Assembly: GCA_943356485.1 (NCBI GenBank)
Contig: CALRFD010000007.1
Coordinates: 1-60,859, forward strand
DNA: 60,859 nucleotides
Origin: Patescibacteria group bacterium
GTDB taxonomy: Bacteria > Patescibacteriota > Microgenomatia > Daviesbacterales > UBA10151
Reading direction: 5' to 3'
Shown in pieces: positions 17,172-25,794 of this stretch (positions within the stretch are counted from its first letter, which is position 1; the number at the start of each line of letters is the position of its first letter). The translations under genes and the position numbers were made by a program. The notes beneath the pieces were generated by a model that was not told the origin of the DNA, ran no database searches, and worked only from the letters and a program-made list of their open reading frames with translations.

Positions 17172-17768
17172 ATGAATCCTGAAAAATTAGTCGCAAAAGC
17201 TAGAAAAATAAAAGAAGATCTTGTTTCAGGCTTAGATCCATTGATGAACAAAGATTCAATGTTAACTCTAGGTGGTGTTGGTGGTTTTGTTACATTAAAA
17301 ATTGCGACATTAGCCTTAACAAAAGCTCATATCCCAGAACCGCATGACTTAGCTACTTTAGTTACTACTTTACCTTTTGCTTATCCTATTTTTAAAGGTG
17401 CGGCCAGGAATTTGCGGGAATATTTTTCCGGTGGAAAAACCCTTCGCCTTGCCCAAACAGGTAACGATATAAATCATATGACTTCTGCAGGTGTTAGTTT
17501 ACATTTTGCAGGCGAGTATGCTCAAATTCTGGCTTATGCCTTAGGGGGATCTGACTTTGGGCAGGGATTCTATTATGGTAGCGATCTGAAGCAATTTCTC
17601 ACTGATCCATATCTGATTCCTTTTTGGTCACTTAATATTCCCGGCTTTTATTTAATGGGAAAAAGTTTGGTATCCCAAGCAAGAAGTTGCATTGGCGGGG
17701 TAAGAGAACAGATACAATGGACACGTGCTTTATTCAAACAAAAACCAGATCACCTAGAACCTAAATAA
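17172..17768 (+). CDS. Hypothetical membrane protein
   Basis: 198 aa, not recognised. It has moderately hydrophobic segments at about 32-50 (LTLGGVGGFVTLKIATLAL), 60-76, and 150-165 (IPFWSLNIPGFYLMG), and a conserved-looking His/Tyr-rich centre (HMTSAGVSLHFAGEYAQILAYALGG). Possibly two to four spans; no motif points to a function. It has its own putative promoter and faces the convergent gene ending at 17776. Confidence 0.65.
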   Translation: MNPEKLVAKARKIKEDLVSGLDPLMNKDSMLTLGGVGGFVTLKIATLALTKAHIPEPHDLATLVTTLPFAYPIFKGAARNLREYFSGGKTLRLAQTGNDINHMTSAGVSLHFAGEYAQILAYALGGSDFGQGFYYGSDLKQFLTDPYLIPFWSLNIPGFYLMGKSLVSQARSCIGGVREQIQWTRALFKQKPDHLEPK

Positions 17769-17775
17769 ATAAAAA

Positions 17776-18444
17776 TTAAGGATGGCTTTTTAACTTTGTT
17801 CTAACATATAGATCACAAGCTATACTTTTACCAGCATATTTATCTCTTAATATAAATTCCGGATCTGGATTTTTTACAACTGAATGTTTTCCCCATTTTT
17901 TATCATAAAAATCAGTCATTTCTGGGTTTTTTGGGAAAGTGTTTAAGACTTGAATAATTGAATCATATTTATCTACCAGATCATGCAGATTGTTAACTTT
18001 AAATCGAAACCATTTTTCATAAACTTTAGTATTTTTACCTAAATCTAAAGGAAAATCATAAGCATAACTTAATTTGCTTCCCTGATTGTCTACGTAAAAA
18101 CATACAAAAGGTATAGAATAAGGTTCTATTCCTTCAATTCTTGGCACACCATCTCTGCCATACCAAAAAGAAACAGAACCTTTATTTTGAACTTCCAAAG
18201 TTACAATACTATCTCCCTCCCAAAGCATAAATTTAGTAACCTTTATTTGGGGAATATTGGCAATTTCTGCATGGAACTTTTTATCAATAATAGATTCATA
18301 GTATTTATCTAAAACAAAAAATCTTAAGTAAAAATAACCTACTGCACATACTGCTAGAAGCGAAATTATGCCAAACGCAAGAAAAATAGAATGGATTAGT
18401 GGATCTTTCTTAAACCAACTTGATAAATTATTAAGAATTAACAT
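17776..18444 (-). CDS. Hypothetical single-pass membrane protein
   Basis: 222 aa. One N-terminal membrane segment (about residues 18-43: SIFLAFGIISLLAVCAVGYFYLRFFVL) and a 180-residue domain rich in aromatic residues, probably extracytoplasmic. No recognised domain; a repeated beta pattern (KVTKFMLWEGDSIVTLEVQNKG) suggests a beta-sandwich. Convergent with the gene ending at 17768. Confidence 0.65.
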   Translation of the reverse strand: MLILNNLSSWFKKDPLIHSIFLAFGIISLLAVCAVGYFYLRFFVLDKYYESIIDKKFHAEIANIPQIKVTKFMLWEGDSIVTLEVQNKGSVSFWYGRDGVPRIEGIEPYSIPFVCFYVDNQGSKLSYAYDFPLDLGKNTKVYEKWFRFKVNNLHDLVDKYDSIIQVLNTFPKNPEMTDFYDKKWGKHSVVKNPDPEFILRDKYAGKSIACDLYVRTKLKSHP

Positions 18445-18543
18445 AAAATTAAGTACTCAACTTTACCTCATACATAAATTATAACATTCTAAATATCTTC
18501 CCAATGAAGCAAAGAAGGAAAACTTAGGTGTTTGGAGTAATAA

Positions 18544-19431
18544 TTAAGCTACTGTTGCTTGGCTTGGTCCCCCATAGATTCTTCTCTGATCTGATCCTTT
18601 GATAGTTTGCCCTCCATCCAAAATTCCATCATTATGCGTAACTTCTACCCATCCACCAGACATTAATTGTTGATAGCTTTCTTGATTAATTGGATAAAAA
18701 GAAGGCATAACAGTATGCACATTTCCATCTTCTCGCTTTATTAAAGTTGGGTTGGTGGGATCAAAAATGAAATAATTAGTGTCTCCTTTAATGACTGTAT
18801 AAACATGGCCTCCTTCGTCGCCCTTTTCTGGTGACTCTAACCTGCATTTAGTAGACGCCACTAGCTCGCTTTCATAACCTAAAAAACTTAAAAGATTTTG
18901 AGCAACGGCTCCTTTTTCTGCGCAGACAGCAATGCCTTTACCTTTTAGTTCATTAAGATGGATATCATCAGATTCTGCAGTACTTCTTTTCATATAAAAC
19001 GCTCTATTATTATTTTCTGTGTTATTTGAGCTCCAATGATTACCAAAATAATTTCCAATGGTTCTTAAAACCGCATAAGGCGCAATATCCCTTAGACTCT
19101 TCTCGCTCCACCCAGGAGCATCTTTAAATTCCTTAAATGTATCTATAAGAAGTTTATAAGCCTCAGGATCATCCACCATAAATGGATCAACGAAAAAAGT
19201 TCTTCTTATTCTTGACTCCGGGTTTAAAAATCCTTTTCTTGGTCTGGATAAAAGAGAGAATTCTCTTGGGGCGCTTTGCTCAGTCAAAAGTTTTAAACGC
19301 TCATCGATAAATTCTGCTGTTTTTGCTTGTCTCTCATCCTGGTCTTGTATTTTAAGAAGATCATCTATTTGAGACAGAACCTGATCTCTATTAAAAATAG
19401 CCGCGTCCTTATTTTCTACAGTATTATCCAT
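18544..19431 (-). CDS. Transglutaminase-fold (papain-like) protein
   Basis: 295 aa, no signal peptide. A candidate transglutaminase-like triad is visible: Cys170 in GIAVCAEKGAVAQNLLSFLG at the start of a helix, His209 in GGHVYTV and Asp224 in FIFDPTNP. This order and spacing match the transglutaminase superfamily (cross-linking, deamidation or peptidase activity). The first 100 residues are charged and helical. A second protein with the same triad layout is the vWA fusion at 23172. The family call rests on motif reading; the substrate is unknown. Confidence 0.7.
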   Translation of the reverse strand: MDNTVENKDAAIFNRDQVLSQIDDLLKIQDQDERQAKTAEFIDERLKLLTEQSAPREFSLLSRPRKGFLNPESRIRRTFFVDPFMVDDPEAYKLLIDTFKEFKDAPGWSEKSLRDIAPYAVLRTIGNYFGNHWSSNNTENNNRAFYMKRSTAESDDIHLNELKGKGIAVCAEKGAVAQNLLSFLGYESELVASTKCRLESPEKGDEGGHVYTVIKGDTNYFIFDPTNPTLIKREDGNVHTVMPSFYPINQESYQQLMSGGWVEVTHNDGILDGGQTIKGSDQRRIYGGPSQATVA

Positions 19432-19574
19432 GGCATTGTCTAATTAATTTTACATCAAATTCTCTGTTTTGATCCCACTTTAAGGGAGCCAATTAAATTT
19501 GGATCATCTAATATCTCTTCTGACATACCAGTTTAATTATACTCTTTTACTCAGCTAAGTTTTATATATTTTTA

Positions 19575-21398
19575 TCATTGGTAACCTTTAGCTTGTAAAT
19601 TAAACAAATTTGCATACTGAGCGTTAATCTTCATCAATTCTTGATGTGAACCTGACTCTATAATTTGCCCATTGTCTATCACAAAAATCTTATCCGCATT
19701 TCTGACTGTAGAAAATCTATGGGAGATAATAATTACACTTTTATCCTTAGATAATTTTTCTACCTTACCAAATATCTCCGCTTCTGCTTTGGCATCAATT
19801 GATGAAGTTGGCTCATCCAAAATTAAAACTTGTGCATCTTTCAAAAATCCTCTGGCTAAAGCAATCCTTTGCCATTGTCCTGCTGAAAGCTCAACCCCTC
19901 CTTCAAAAGTTCTGCCTAACATTTGTTCATAACCTTTTTCTAGTTTTTGTATCATCGGATCTGCACCGGATTGTTTTGCGGCGGCAACAATTTCATCAGC
20001 TACTTCTTGTTCCCAAATTTTCCCAAAATGGATATTCTCTTTAACTTTATATTCATATCTTACAAAATCCTGAAACAAAATTCCTAAATATTTATACCAA
20101 CTGGTTAAATCTAAGTCTTTTAGATTAATCCCCTCGATCAATATCTCCCCAGAGTCTAAATCATAAAATCTAGCCAAAAGCTTAACCAAGGTGGTCTTGC
20201 CTGCTCCATTTTCACCAACCAACGCAATCTTTTCTCCGGGATTAATTGTTAAAGAAAAATCTTTAAATACTTGATGTTTACTGCCAGGATACTTAAAGTT
20301 AATATTTTTAAATTCAATCCTGGGGGCTTTATTTAACTTAAGATGTACCGGCTTTTCCGGTTGTATTATTTTAGGCTGAGCATCCAAAACTTCAAAGATG
20401 GACGAAACGTAAAGACTCTCACTAAAAAGCTTGACTATATTTCTAAAAAATCCCCCTATTCCATTTTGCAGATTGGTAATAACAGTTGTGTAATAGGAAA
20501 TATCCCCAACCGTAATTTTTTTATACAAGGCCTGCCATATAATAAAAAATAAAACAGCTATAAAAGTTACACCACTTAAGAGATTAAACAGGGCATTTAT
20601 TCCCAGGTATTTTGTGGCCAAAGTTTTATTTTCTTTATAGATATTCTCTTGGATATTTTTAAGCTCTGTTAAAAATCTGCCCGGCAGCTCAAACAGTCTC
20701 ATTTCCTTAATACTATCCCGTTCCTGAAGCAGGGTAGAAACATACCAAAATCTTTTTCTTATTTCAGCTTGAGCATCCCAGATGCCCCATGATAATTCAG
20801 ATTGTTTAATTTTACTGATCAATTCCGGAACTGCCAGGATAAAAACAACTAAAATCAGAAACGGGGATAAAGAAGCCAAAACTATAATAGAAGTTATAAT
20901 CTGTACAATACTTTGGAAAGTAAAAAGCAAATTATCCATCATATTAAGCGGTCTATATTCATATGAATCTCTTACTTTTTCTAAAGTATTTTTAAATTCA
21001 CTATTCTCAAAATATTCCATATCTAAACTGGAGATTTTGGATAATACTTTCTGGAATAAAGCTATCGGAACCTTGGTATATAACAATCTTCCAAAATAAT
21101 CCTGGGCGGAAAAGATGAGTGACTGAATCAAATATATTGCAAAGGCAACTAAAAAGAGCGTCGTCACCATATTAAAATTTGGCGGATTACCTCTGGCAAT
21201 AAAAACTGCCTGATCGATTAATAGTTTAAATACAAAAGCAAAGGCAAATGGTACTAAAGCAGATATGCTCACCGCTATTGCATTGGCGGTAATTAACCAT
21301 TTATCAATAGACCATAAAAGAGAGATCAACCTTGCTGATGTAATTAGCGTTTGTTTCAATCTCCCAATCTTTTTTGAATAATCAAATTTAAATTTCAT
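19575..21398 (-). CDS. ABC transporter, fused permease and ATPase (MsbA-like exporter half-transporter)
   Basis: 607 aa. The N-terminal ABC_membrane domain (about 30-320) has six predicted spans. The C-terminal ATPase has Walker A GENGAGKT, signature LSAGQWQRIALARG (SAGQ rather than the usual SGGQ), Walker B VLILDEPTSSID and switch His in IIISHRFSTV. It should act as a homodimer exporting a lipid, peptide or drug; the substrate cannot be deduced. It is flanked by hypothetical genes and is probably a single transcription unit. Confidence 0.92.
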   Translation of the reverse strand: MKFKFDYSKKIGRLKQTLITSARLISLLWSIDKWLITANAIAVSISALVPFAFAFVFKLLIDQAVFIARGNPPNFNMVTTLFLVAFAIYLIQSLIFSAQDYFGRLLYTKVPIALFQKVLSKISSLDMEYFENSEFKNTLEKVRDSYEYRPLNMMDNLLFTFQSIVQIITSIIVLASLSPFLILVVFILAVPELISKIKQSELSWGIWDAQAEIRKRFWYVSTLLQERDSIKEMRLFELPGRFLTELKNIQENIYKENKTLATKYLGINALFNLLSGVTFIAVLFFIIWQALYKKITVGDISYYTTVITNLQNGIGGFFRNIVKLFSESLYVSSIFEVLDAQPKIIQPEKPVHLKLNKAPRIEFKNINFKYPGSKHQVFKDFSLTINPGEKIALVGENGAGKTTLVKLLARFYDLDSGEILIEGINLKDLDLTSWYKYLGILFQDFVRYEYKVKENIHFGKIWEQEVADEIVAAAKQSGADPMIQKLEKGYEQMLGRTFEGGVELSAGQWQRIALARGFLKDAQVLILDEPTSSIDAKAEAEIFGKVEKLSKDKSVIIISHRFSTVRNADKIFVIDNGQIIESGSHQELMKINAQYANLFNLQAKGYQ

Positions 21399-21468
21399 AT
21401 GAGCTTAGTATAGGCGTTTGCTGCCTATAATCCAAGAGATTACAAGGAATCTAACCAACCTTAAATCT

Positions 21469-21503
21469 CACCTGGGGGGTGTAGAATTTAGGACACCTAG
21501 GGA
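21469..21503. repeat. Palindromic repeat, family A (variant)
   Basis: CACCTGGGGGGTGTA, then TTAGGACACCTAGGGA. The second half matches 42447-42462; the first hairpin is diverged. It lies just downstream of tRNA-Thr. Confidence 0.55.
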
Positions 21504-21509
21504 CTTATG

Positions 21510-21581
21510 AGCCAGCGGTGGGAATCGAACCCACGATCCATACTTTACGAAAGTATTGCTTTACCACTAAGCCACGCTGGC
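21510..21581 (-). tRNA. tRNA-Thr (anticodon CGT)
   Basis: Full cloverleaf on the minus strand. The acceptor is GCCAGCG/CGCTGGC, the D-arm GCTT/AAGC, the anticodon arm ATACT/AGTAT with loop TTCGTAA (CGT, reading ACG), and the T-arm GTGGG/CCCAC. The discriminator is T; CCA is not encoded. It begins 3 bp after the stop of the 2H phosphoesterase gene, so the two are probably cotranscribed. Confidence 0.93.
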
Positions 21582-21584
21582 TGA

Positions 21585-22085
21585 TTAACTTAAAAAAGGT
21601 ACTATCGCTAAATGCTCCCACTCCGCAGGATTTAACTTGGCAGGGACAATAACCAACTCATTTACTGTAAAAAAGACTTCCGGCAGTTTTACCTTTGATG
21701 CAGCCAGCTGCCTTATCTCCATATCATGATCTCCATAAAGTAAACTGATATGCGGCATAAAAACATTATTTTCTACACCCAGTAGTTTTTTTGCTGCCAA
21801 GTTCAAGTTCATTAATTTAGCAGTAGAATTAACCCTGACAAAAACTGATTGGAAATACGTGGTACTAAATGAAACAGAACCCAAACTTAGCTCCAGCTTA
21901 TCGATTCCTGAAACTAAAGTTTTAACTTTCTCTTTAATTTCAAATAAATCCCCTTCTATATCTCCTAATAAAGTCATATGCGGTTCAAATTTTAGACCAT
22001 TAAACTCGCCGGCTAGTTGTTCGATAACTTTTTTAAGTTTGTTTTCCAGCTCTTCCGGTGGAATAACCCAAATTGTATAAAGCAT
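21585..22085 (-). CDS. 2H phosphoesterase superfamily protein (2'-5' RNA ligase/cyclic phosphodiesterase-like)
   Basis: 166 aa. The two hallmark HxT/S motifs are present: HMTLLGD (about residue 41) and HISLLYGD (about 131), which place two catalytic histidines in one pocket. Family members hydrolyse 2',3'-cyclic phosphates or join RNA ends through 2'-5' bonds. It lies directly upstream of tRNA-Thr on the same strand, with only 3 bp between the stop and the tRNA 5' end. That would fit a role in RNA end processing, but proximity alone does not show it. Confidence 0.85.
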   Translation of the reverse strand: MLYTIWVIPPEELENKLKKVIEQLAGEFNGLKFEPHMTLLGDIEGDLFEIKEKVKTLVSGIDKLELSLGSVSFSTTYFQSVFVRVNSTAKLMNLNLAAKKLLGVENNVFMPHISLLYGDHDMEIRQLAASKVKLPEVFFTVNELVIVPAKLNPAEWEHLAIVPFLS

Positions 22086-22132
22086 ATAATTATTATACCT
22101 TTTTTATGAAATACGACCAGTTTGGATATGTA

Positions 22133-22957
22133 TTAAGAAACAGCTACTCTTCTAATCATCTCATCTCCATGCTGACTTAAATATCTTGAACCTCTTATTA
22201 ATCTGTCTATCGGTACAATCGGCATCATAAATTCTAAAGCAGAATGCTTAATAAAAGGATCATTCAATCCCGAACTTAACATTGATCCCCCAAATTTGCC
22301 GAATCTATCATCATAGACAGCATTTAATGAAATAAGGCCATTAACAAATAAGTGCTCTGTGAGTGTTAAGATAGTAATTATACTAATAGTCTCTACCGGA
22401 GTATTTAAATGACCACTAAGTCCTGCTGCAACTACTACTGGGAGTAAAGATAAGTCATAATTTAGTAAAGAAAAATATCCCATTGCGAAAGCCAGATTAT
22501 ATTTACCGCTATTAAAAAGCTTCTCCCTTTTTAAACAATTTAACAGTCCTCTATTTACCTCTTTGTTGAATGCATCCACATACCTGTCCTCAAATTTTCT
22601 ACCTGCTGTTTGATCCCTTGCTACTTTATCTGCTAATTCCTGATCATTAATAGCTATAAGCCAGGTGTCTTCTTCGCTTCTAGTCTGCATCATATTATCA
22701 CCCCGCCATAATCCTAAACGGGGCATTTTTAAAAACTTTGCTACTTTTACAAAGCCAACATCTTCATAGTCCCTGACCCTATCCTGAGGTTTTTGAACAA
22801 TTAGTATATTCCTTCTCATATCGCTTACTCTCATAAAATTATCAGCCACGGAAGGGTTGAGCTCCATAAGATCACTTGCTACACCGGAATAATTTAAATG
22901 TATTGCTCTAGAATGTTTATTTTTGTAATCACCTGAACTCATTTCAATATCAGCCAT
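22133..22957 (-). CDS. Hypothetical protein with a central membrane region
   Basis: 274 aa, not recognised. The first 150 residues are polar and charged. Two hydrophobic segments follow (about 155-180, AFAMGYFSLLNYDLSLLPVV, and 190-215, TPVETISIITILTLTEHLFV). The start codon lies within a small foldback (CCATAT/ATATGG at 22954-22970), and a promoter (TTGACT-17-TACCAT) ends 9 nt upstream, so the mRNA is probably almost leaderless. Confidence 0.65.
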   Translation of the reverse strand: MADIEMSSGDYKNKHSRAIHLNYSGVASDLMELNPSVADNFMRVSDMRRNILIVQKPQDRVRDYEDVGFVKVAKFLKMPRLGLWRGDNMMQTRSEEDTWLIAINDQELADKVARDQTAGRKFEDRYVDAFNKEVNRGLLNCLKREKLFNSGKYNLAFAMGYFSLLNYDLSLLPVVVAAGLSGHLNTPVETISIITILTLTEHLFVNGLISLNAVYDDRFGKFGGSMLSSGLNDPFIKHSALEFMMPIVPIDRLIRGSRYLSQHGDEMIRRVAVS

Positions 22958-22966
22958 ATAGCCGAT

Positions 22967-22995
22967 ATGGTAGCATTTTTTGTATAAAAAGTCAA
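22967..22995 (-). promoter_or_regulatory. Promoter of the 22133-22957 gene
   Basis: On the minus strand TTGACT (22995-22990), a 17-nt spacer and TACCAT (22972-22967), 9 nt before ATG. Confidence 0.5.
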
Positions 22996-23029
22996 ACTAT
23001 AGGGTTTAAATTAAAGTAAATTTAGCTAA

Positions 23030-23046
23030 TCCACCCGAAGGGTGGA
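23030..23046. repeat. TCCACCC hairpin, left boundary of the MoxR/vWA locus
   Basis: TCCACCC-GAA-GGGTGGA, a perfect 7-bp stem. The same hairpin in the opposite orientation (loop TTC) lies at 29895-29911, just beyond the last gene of the locus. The rest of 22996-23123 shows no ORF. Confidence 0.65.
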
Positions 23047-23123
23047 AATATAATTCAGGCATAGTTGGGAGCGATTCTACCCTGTTTTTAGCAAATTGTC
23101 AACCTATAATAAAAAATCTTCAT

Positions 23124-23152
23124 TTGTTATTAAACCTAAAATCTAGTAAAAT
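23124..23152 (+). promoter_or_regulatory. Putative promoter of the MoxR/vWA operon
   Basis: TTGTTA (23124-23129), a 17-nt spacer and TAAAAT (23147-23152); predicted start about 12 nt before ATG 23172. Confidence 0.45.
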
Positions 23153-23171
23153 CCCTTTAGTTTTTTAAATT

Positions 23172-25793
23172 ATGCAGGAAGTAGAAAGACTAGGTTATAT
23201 TCCAAAAATAGAAATAGCTTTTAACCCTGAGCAGGGTGTGCCTTTTAATGTTAAAAAGATCAGTCCACGCTGGCAACTTTCTGTAAATAAAGCTCACTTT
23301 GAAGCCAGAGGTTTCCTGCCTGATGAGATAAATGGTGCAATATATTTAGAAGAGGAACTTTTATTACAACAAATAATAGTAAATTCACAGGCGGACGTTG
23401 AGGGGTTGCGTAAATGGCAGGAGGTGGCAAGTGAAGACCCCAAAGCTGTAGCTTTTAAATCTGCCTTTGAAAGACTGGCGGCGCTGTCATCCTTGGGAGC
23501 AAAAAATGAAACAAGAGCTCGTCAGGCCAGAAAATATTTAGAAAGATTTGCCTCAAGGTCACAAGGCTCAGATTATACTGATCAACTATTCGGCTACATT
23601 CTAAAAAATGGCTTGGGTCAAAACGAGCCAGTTGATGAAGGAGTAGTAGCATCGGTAGTAAATAATCTTCAAAGGCAGGAAACAATTGAGGGTAGAGATG
23701 TATCTACCTTGGAAGCGCTATTTTCACCTGATCTTTCTGCTGCTGCTAGAACTGCCTGGTTTGAGGCACGCTTTTTGCCCAGGCTTCAGTTTTTGGAATA
23801 CCAGGATGAATTGAGGAATAAACAGGAAGAAGCAGAAAGTAAAAGTGAGGCCTCATCTCAACCACAACCATTACCAGAGCCTACTCCACCTGAAGCAAAA
23901 GACGAATTTGAGCAGCACGGGGGAAGCAAAGAAAAAGGTGATGGTCAAGCGCTTTTTATTATAAACCCTTCTTATACAGGTTACTGGGAAGAAGATAGCT
24001 ATGATGTTATAGATGAAGCAACAGGCAGACTAATAAAATCATCGCCGCAAAAAGCGAAGAAAGAAGCTTTTAAGTTTCATGATGACTTTATAGATGGTTC
24101 TGCAAGAACAATAAGAGGATATTCAGGGACAAATTTATTTGCCTTGCCTTTAGCACCAAATTTCCAATTAACGGCCCAAGGTATCGATGAGCTAAAAAAA
24201 CAGGGTATGCAGGTATTAACCGATTCAGAGGGACATATTTTTATTCAATCACAAGCCATCATGCAATTTGAGACGGAAATTGCCATGAGTACTAAGCCCA
24301 ATAATGCCGGAGCTGTCTCAATCGATCGTAGTATTTCAGAGCAAAAATTACCGGACAAGATAGCTATGGAGTTAGACAGAATTGCTAATTTAGCAACAGG
24401 TTCTTTAGATAAAATTCAGCAATGGGTAGATTTTATACAAACCTTTTTTAAATTTCCAAGTGATGACCAATCTGAAGCATTATATGCAGCAGTTGACAAC
24501 AGCCTTTCCAGGCTGGAAACGGTAGCAGAGCGTAAATTATTAGACTGCCATCTGGCCAGAGAGTTTTTTATCGCAGGATTAAAACGGCTTGATTTGCCAA
24601 ATGTGGAGTGGCGGGCAGTAAATGGTTATTATGTAGCAGGTCAGCAACACGATGGCACTGCCCATTTACATTCTGGAATAAATCATGCCTGGGTTAAAAT
24701 TAGGTTAGATCAGGTTGGAAACTGGATAATCATTGACCCAACTCCTCCTGGGGATCCAAGCCATCAAGGAGAAGGAGCAATTGATGAATTTAGCCAGCTT
24801 TCCCCTCAACTTATTTCTAAAAAAGATTTAGATGAGATGGAGCAGGAAGCAATAACTTTTAGACAAACAAGATCTCCGGAAACTTACGATCATTATTTAT
24901 TAGAATTTGCCAGACAAGCCGGGATATCAGAGGAAGAAGCACAAAAAATTCTTGCGACACTCGCTCAAGTGGATAAACTCCAAGACCGTCAGGGTAGGTC
25001 TATTTTAGCCCGTCTTAAAGAACAATTTGACCGTATTATCCAACAATATACTGCTGTAAGGCAGGAAGATATGGGACTGGTCGAGATGAGTAGGGGGCAT
25101 GGTTTGGAAGAAGTGGTTGATGCTTATATTGATATTAGGTTTGGGTATACAGATCCATTAGGTTTTGCCAAAAAAAGGCCGGTTGAGGAAAAAGAGGAAT
25201 ACTATGGCGGATGGGATTTAGAGATTGTAGCTGATGGAAGCAGTTCAATGCAGGAGTCGTTAGGGGGCAGAGTGAAATATTTAGTTCAGCGGGATATGAG
25301 TTATCTGCTTCACCGCGGTTTACACCGCTTTTCCCAGGAGGCTCAAAGGAGGAAACTTAGATTGGTAACCCCTTTAAAAATAAGAAGCAGCCAGTATATA
25401 TTCAGAGGAAATAGGATTGAGGAGATAAAACCTTTAAGTGATGAGTTTACGCCGCTTCAAATGGCTCAACTCTGGAAGAAATCAGCCGAAAATATTGACG
25501 GAGTTACCCCTGCCCATCTTGGTTTGCAGGTTATTCTTGATAGAATACCACCAAATGAATTACAACTACTTAAAGATAAAAAACTGCTTAAGGTGGTAGC
25601 TTTAATTAGCGACGGTGGGTATGATGACCCGACAAGAGTTCAAAACCTAATTAACAGGTTGCATGAAATAAATGTCATCGTAGCAGAGTTTCGTATAACC
25701 TATGCCAAATCTTTAGAAGACCTGCCGCAAAATGTTGCAGAAAAAGTTATTGAAGCAGCCAGGTTGTTAATGCCGGAAAAGGTCAGAAAATAA
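23172..25793 (+). CDS. Transglutaminase-like/vWA fusion protein, MoxR partner
   Basis: 873 aa, no signal peptide, probably cytosolic. Helical N-terminal region to about 210, then a Pro/Glu/Ser-rich linker (220-250) and a mixed region to about 400. A transglutaminase-like domain follows, with candidate triad Cys459 (LLDCHLAREFF), His505 (INHAWVKI) and Asp522 (IIIDPTPP). The C-terminal vWA domain (about 680-870) has a complete MIDAS: Asp688-Ser690-Ser692 in ADGSSSM, Thr779 in DGVTP and Asp814 in ISDGGYDD. MoxR ATPases work with vWA partners (RavA-ViaA, CoxD-CoxE), and transglutaminases occur in MoxR-DUF58-TgpA operons. Here both are fused in one protein, three genes before a MoxR. First gene of the operon; it is followed after 1 bp by the DGR-like gene. 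Confidence 0.8.
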   Translation: MQEVERLGYIPKIEIAFNPEQGVPFNVKKISPRWQLSVNKAHFEARGFLPDEINGAIYLEEELLLQQIIVNSQADVEGLRKWQEVASEDPKAVAFKSAFERLAALSSLGAKNETRARQARKYLERFASRSQGSDYTDQLFGYILKNGLGQNEPVDEGVVASVVNNLQRQETIEGRDVSTLEALFSPDLSAAARTAWFEARFLPRLQFLEYQDELRNKQEEAESKSEASSQPQPLPEPTPPEAKDEFEQHGGSKEKGDGQALFIINPSYTGYWEEDSYDVIDEATGRLIKSSPQKAKKEAFKFHDDFIDGSARTIRGYSGTNLFALPLAPNFQLTAQGIDELKKQGMQVLTDSEGHIFIQSQAIMQFETEIAMSTKPNNAGAVSIDRSISEQKLPDKIAMELDRIANLATGSLDKIQQWVDFIQTFFKFPSDDQSEALYAAVDNSLSRLETVAERKLLDCHLAREFFIAGLKRLDLPNVEWRAVNGYYVAGQQHDGTAHLHSGINHAWVKIRLDQVGNWIIIDPTPPGDPSHQGEGAIDEFSQLSPQLISKKDLDEMEQEAITFRQTRSPETYDHYLLEFARQAGISEEEAQKILATLAQVDKLQDRQGRSILARLKEQFDRIIQQYTAVRQEDMGLVEMSRGHGLEEVVDAYIDIRFGYTDPLGFAKKRPVEEKEEYYGGWDLEIVADGSSSMQESLGGRVKYLVQRDMSYLLHRGLHRFSQEAQRRKLRLVTPLKIRSSQYIFRGNRIEEIKPLSDEFTPLQMAQLWKKSAENIDGVTPAHLGLQVILDRIPPNELQLLKDKKLLKVVALISDGGYDDPTRVQNLINRLHEINVIVAEFRITYAKSLEDLPQNVAEKVIEAARLLMPEKVRK

Positions 25794-25794
25794 T

